Assembly: GCF_002079055.1 (NCBI RefSeq)
Contig: NC_047489.1
Location: forward strand, 124,001-188,000
Origin: Saccharomyces paradoxus
Lineage: Eukaryota; Ascomycota; Saccharomycetes; Saccharomycetales; Saccharomycetaceae
Length of the DNA: 64,000 nucleotides
Direction of reading: 5' to 3'
Position 1 is the first letter of the stretch, and every line of letters starts with the position of its first letter. Below the pieces are notes generated by a model. The model had not been told where the DNA came from. It saw only the letters and a program-made list of their open reading frames with translations, and made no database searches. Of this stretch, positions 60,715-64,000 are shown piece by piece. A program made the position numbers and the translations under genes.

Positions 60715-62165
60715 TTGATATTTGTTGTTATTTTTTTGTAACTAAAAGATATTAAGTTTTCGAACTTGTTGTTTTGGTTTTGTAAGTTATGAAATAATAA
60801 TTCTTGAGTTGATATTTGTTGTTGGTGGTATATTGAAGAATGCCAAAGAAAGGACAATAAAAGAGAGCGGTTAAATTTGAAGGTCAAATAATTGATGATA
60901 CTCAAGACTTATATATGTTTGTCAGGTGTACTGCAACATATGGTTAAGACAAGGGATTGGACATTATACTTCCTAGGATGATGTTGGGTATGAGAGGTTG
61001 TAGCCAATGAGGGAGGCGGAAAGTTTTCGATGAGATGCTAGAAAATCTTATCCTTGGTAAAGCAGAAAGGGATAACGAAAATAACGAAGATGAGCTAACA
61101 ATGTTACTCAAGCGAGCATTTAGTGTGTGGCGGAAGGAATAGGGATAAGAAAACGGGATCGGGATCGGGATATGGGTATGGCTTTGCTTACTTTAGTCAT
61201 ATCAAGTATTCTTACCAAGCACGCTTTCGATGCGTTTTGTTGCCTTCGGAGAGAATCCCCCTACGGCTAGACCCTTAAGAAAATTCTAGAGGATCTGGAA
61301 AATGGTCACCAAAATCGCGCAGGGAGACGCAAGGAAAGTGGGCCGATATAGGTCCGATTGTACGCAGCAAGGGCGCTACAGTGGTCTTTCATCCCTTTTG
61401 GCATCTTGTACAATTATTCTTGCTTATGCGAATCGGAGATGAGCTGCATAGCGTCCATAATTGATTTCGAGAAGGCACTACAACACGGTAAGAAAGATAC
61501 ATAAATTTCTTAAGGGGGAGGGGAATATAACATTCAATGCACCCACTTCGATCCTCGGCATTCATCACACGGCATGGAAGTTGTTTGAGTTATAATAGCA
61601 ATATTTTTATTGAGATTTCCTTCCCTAAAGCGACTCACAACGTGATGAATTCGAATTGATAGGACGCCCTCAGTGCAGTTTAAGGGACTTAACGGACAGC
61701 TTGCGTAAGAAATAAACGTGAGTTTCCTACCCTTGAAACAAAGATGTGGTTTACTTTGCCCAGTATTTCCATGCCAAATGATCAATTGTAAGATGTGAAG
61801 CAGCGCAGGGAGAACACTGACCGGTGAAAATAACATTTATTGGCAATAGTTATACATAGCGGCGGCGTCCAAGGGATTATTAAAAAATAGGTTCTCTCGC
61901 TCGAAACGGGAACATTACTTTTCCTGTCAAGTTGACTCACTGGATACAATTACATAAATGGATTGAAACTTACATAAGGATATATAAGAATTCGGGAAAA
62001 TATCTTGAGTGCAATGGCTATAAAGCGCCTAAAGCGCCTGAAAATCCTGACATACGTTTTCATCAAAAAAGAAGCAAACTTGCGCCTATCATGGTTGGTA
62101 TGTAAACTACTGGAGTTCGTTTCTCCACTAAACACTCCGATTTGCAAGCCTCATGAGAAAATATC
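60715..62165. other. HSP30 upstream and YCR023C 3' region
   Basis: 1.45 kb without a supported gene. Directly upstream of HSP30 are AT- and CT-rich tracts. A GATCGG tandem lies at about 61156-61168, and AGGGG-type stress elements occur near 61513-61523, far from the start. A 100-codon minus frame at 61534-61836 has no match. S. cerevisiae lists only a doubtful ORF (YCR022C) here. Confidence 0.45.
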
Positions 62166-64000
62166 TCATGCGGTACAGCGTTGGTTACTTAAGCTGCTTA
62201 AGCTGGATCGATGAGTCATTCTCAAATCAGAAGACTCGGACTGTGAATTGTAAGCACTTTCGCTAGCCTGTTGATGTAGCTCATTTTCGTTTTCATCGAT
62301 TGGTGCTATCTTATAACTTTGATAAAGAGCCACCATACAAAACAGACTCAACGACCACCAACTGACCCAGGCAACGTCATTCTGCTGAGACCAAGACATA
62401 ATGTAACCCCAGATCAACGGACCTATGAAACGAGCGGAGGCAGAAATACTAATAGTGGCGCCATTAATGACCGATCTACAACTCAAGGGGCTCGAATTAT
62501 GAATTAATAACATAATTTGTGGAGACGTTAAGGCACCGCAGAATGTTTTTATTCCCGTGATTATGTATAAGTAGACGACAGTACACCAACTAGGAATCCG
62601 TTCGCTTTGTAAAAAAACGACGTAAGGAACCATAATATACATGATAGGATACAACTTGACTAGAGTTCTGAAAATTGTCAAACAATCGAAATTACGATCA
62701 ACGATGGGAAAAATGAAGATAACCACAAAACAACCAAAGATACCTGTTGTCGACAAAAGAGTACCGGTTTGTTCTGGCTCATAACCTATGCCGCCAGATA
62801 TTTTCCACGGAAATTTTGAAGCCAGCCTCTTTGGATTTTCTGGATCTACGGCTAAATCATAAGCCAGAAACACAGGCAAAAATTCGTTATACACAATCAA
62901 ATGTAAAGCCATAATAAAATTCACCGATATAGGGTAAAATACTTTTGTATGGAAAACGTGATGAAATATACTGCTTTCTTTACAACCGTCTGAAGCTGTG
63001 TCGATATCGCCATGCATGGCGTCTGTTGGTTCATGCAGAGAATAGGTCCTAATCAGACCTACAGACTGCCTTCTTGTTAAAATAGGATCAATAGACTGTA
63101 TACTTTCAGTATCATTGTCATTAGTAGTATTTACCAGGGGACTATTCTCATCCTCTTCATTAACTTGCCTTCCATTGTTGTTTACATTCTCATTACGATG
63201 AGGAGCGTTTTCCGAATCACCGTGGATGCACTTTTGCCAGGGTCTCCTTTTCGGCTGTATGCCAAATATATTCTTCTTAATAAAATCACCAACTTCTAAA
63301 CCGTAATCTTTCCTATTTTTAAAAAGAGGATGCGTTTCTTCCAAAAACAGGGTCGCATTTATTAAACCGAACATTAAAAATATGCACACCACCACGTTGG
63401 GCAGGGCATACGGATACGACTTAATTATTTTTTTGGCGAAGTGTGGAAACCATGATGGCACTTCATTCATCGTTCCATCTCTAAATACAAGAAATCCACC
63501 AATCATAGGCCCAACAACGGCACCAAATTGGAATAATAAAGGCATGGTACTGAAGGCTAAAGCCTGGTGTTTTCTTTCGGTGGCTATTTCACCGATGATG
63601 GTTCTAATAACGCCGACGTTACCATTTAGCAATCCCATTAAACTTCTTGCCACCAACGCTTGATAGAAATTGTGTGAAAATCCCAATATCAACAGCGATA
63701 CAGATGTTCCTATAAGCCCGCAAGTCAATGTTATTTTTCTGCCATGTATTTCAGAGAATCTGCCCCAATGGTACGCAGATATGACTTGACATAAGGCAAA
63801 TGATGAAGATAAGTAACCTGAATATTTGGACACTTGAGCGTCATTGGGAGCAATGTTGAAATCTCTAACCATGAAATAAACATACGGAAATAATGACGAA
63901 AATGCAATTGGTTCGCTGAACCTAACTAAAGACACAACCATCAGTTGGATCCAGGGGAAACCGTCCATTTGTTCCCTAAAACTAAGCTTTTGACGCGCCA
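62166..64000 (-). CDS. YCR023C: MFS vacuolar membrane transporter YCR023C (start cut by one base)
   Basis: The product is an MFS protein of unknown substrate, reported at the vacuolar membrane. Twelve hydrophobic helices are seen in two groups of six, with the MFS loop signature WGRFSEIHGRK between helices 2 and 3. A long acidic loop between helices 6 and 7 (~residues 245-345) holds many Asn, Asp and Ser. An internal ATG at 63966-63968 gives 600 residues. The frame stays open to the window edge, reading ARQKLSFREQ before that Met. The last two bases suggest an ATG completed by the next base (64001), which would make 611 residues, the S. cerevisiae length. The longer form is therefore likely. 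Confidence 0.9.
   Translation of the reverse strand, partial: ARQKLSFREQMDGFPWIQLMVVSLVRFSEPIAFSSLFPYVYFMVRDFNIAPNDAQVSKYSGYLSSSFALCQVISAYHWGRFSEIHGRKITLTCGLIGTSVSLLILGFSHNFYQALVARSLMGLLNGNVGVIRTIIGEIATERKHQALAFSTMPLLFQFGAVVGPMIGGFLVFRDGTMNEVPSWFPHFAKKIIKSYPYALPNVVVCIFLMFGLINATLFLEETHPLFKNRKDYGLEVGDFIKKNIFGIQPKRRPWQKCIHGDSENAPHRNENVNNNGRQVNEEDENSPLVNTTNDNDTESIQSIDPILTRRQSVGLIRTYSLHEPTDAMHGDIDTASDGCKESSIFHHVFHTKVFYPISVNFIMALHLIVYNEFLPVFLAYDLAVDPENPKRLASKFPWKISGGIGYEPEQTGTLLSTTGIFGCFVVIFIFPIVDRNFDCLTIFRTLVKLYPIMYIMVPYVVFLQSERIPSWCTVVYLYIITGIKTFCGALTSPQIMLLIHNSSPLSCRSVINGATISISASARFIGPLIWGYIMSWSQQNDVAWVSWWSLSLFCMVALYQSYKIAPIDENENELHQQASESAYNSQSESSDLRMTHRSSLSSLSNQRCTA

Noticed and set aside
61279-61286. 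GAAAATTC as a heat shock element for HSP30
   Set aside because: It is only two of three units, ~570 bp away, and HSP30 induction is reported as independent of Hsf1.

Overview
This is nuclear DNA of a budding yeast of the genus Saccharomyces, the pericentromeric part of chromosome III. The evidence is a point centromere of 117 bp with recognisable CDEI, CDEII and CDEIII, introns with GTATGT donors and TACTAAC branch sites, Ty-type solo LTRs beside tRNA genes, and the gene order BUD3 ... RER1 - CEN3 - CDC10 ... PGK1 ... HSP30 known from S. cerevisiae. Several proteins differ slightly from the S. cerevisiae reference as I remember it (for example four residues in PGK1 and many in SAT4 and SRD1), so a sister species, most likely S. 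paradoxus, or a divergent strain is more likely than S288C. This species call rests on memory and was not aligned.

Layout. 1-13 kb (left arm, gene dense): the 3' part of BUD3, a spliced small membrane protein gene, GBP2, SGF29, ILV6, STP22, three-exon VMA9, SNR43, LDB16, an origin matching ARS307, PGS1, a spliced PQ-loop gene (YCL002C) and RER1. 13.7-15.2 kb: an uninterrupted paralog of DOM34, then CEN3. 15.2-18.7 kb: gene-poor, with a solo delta. 18.7-25.1 kb: CDC10, MRPL32, YCP4, CIT2 with its retrograde R-boxes, and tRNA-Pro. 25.1-30.1 kb: gene-poor, with the DUP240 gene YCR007C, deltas, and a sigma with a delta inside it next to tRNA-Asn. 30.8-44.9 kb: SAT4, RVS161, ADY2/ATO1, ADP1, PGK1, POL4, CTO1 and SNR33. 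45-46.6 kb: tRNA-Gly and a nest of sigma and delta LTRs. 47.3-52.6 kb: YCR016W, CWH43, SRD1. 53-55.5 kb: tau LTRs (one carrying two deltas) around tRNA-Lys and initiator tRNA-Met. 56.4-64 kb: MAK32, PET18, MAK31, HTL1, HSP30 and the MFS gene YCR023C, whose start codon is cut by the window edge.

Genes are single transcription units, not operons, and most are housekeeping functions with no shared pathway. Retroelement remains are all solo LTRs or fragments. No internal Ty coding region was seen. They cluster within about 1 kb of the tRNA genes, as expected from Pol III-directed integration.

The most notable item is the uninterrupted DOM34-like gene beside CEN3. In the S. cerevisiae reference this locus is two short ORFs (YCL001W-A and YCL001W-B). 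Here it reads as a 386-residue protein, so a second Pelota-family protein may be functional or only recently lost. Other items worth a second look are a delta whose target duplication overlaps the stop codon of YCR007C, a delta in a tau flanked by a roughly 24-bp duplication instead of 5 bp, non-consensus splice signals in YCL002C, a full CSRE match upstream of ADY2, and a possible longer N terminus for HTL1. I did not find evidence for a wholly new system.
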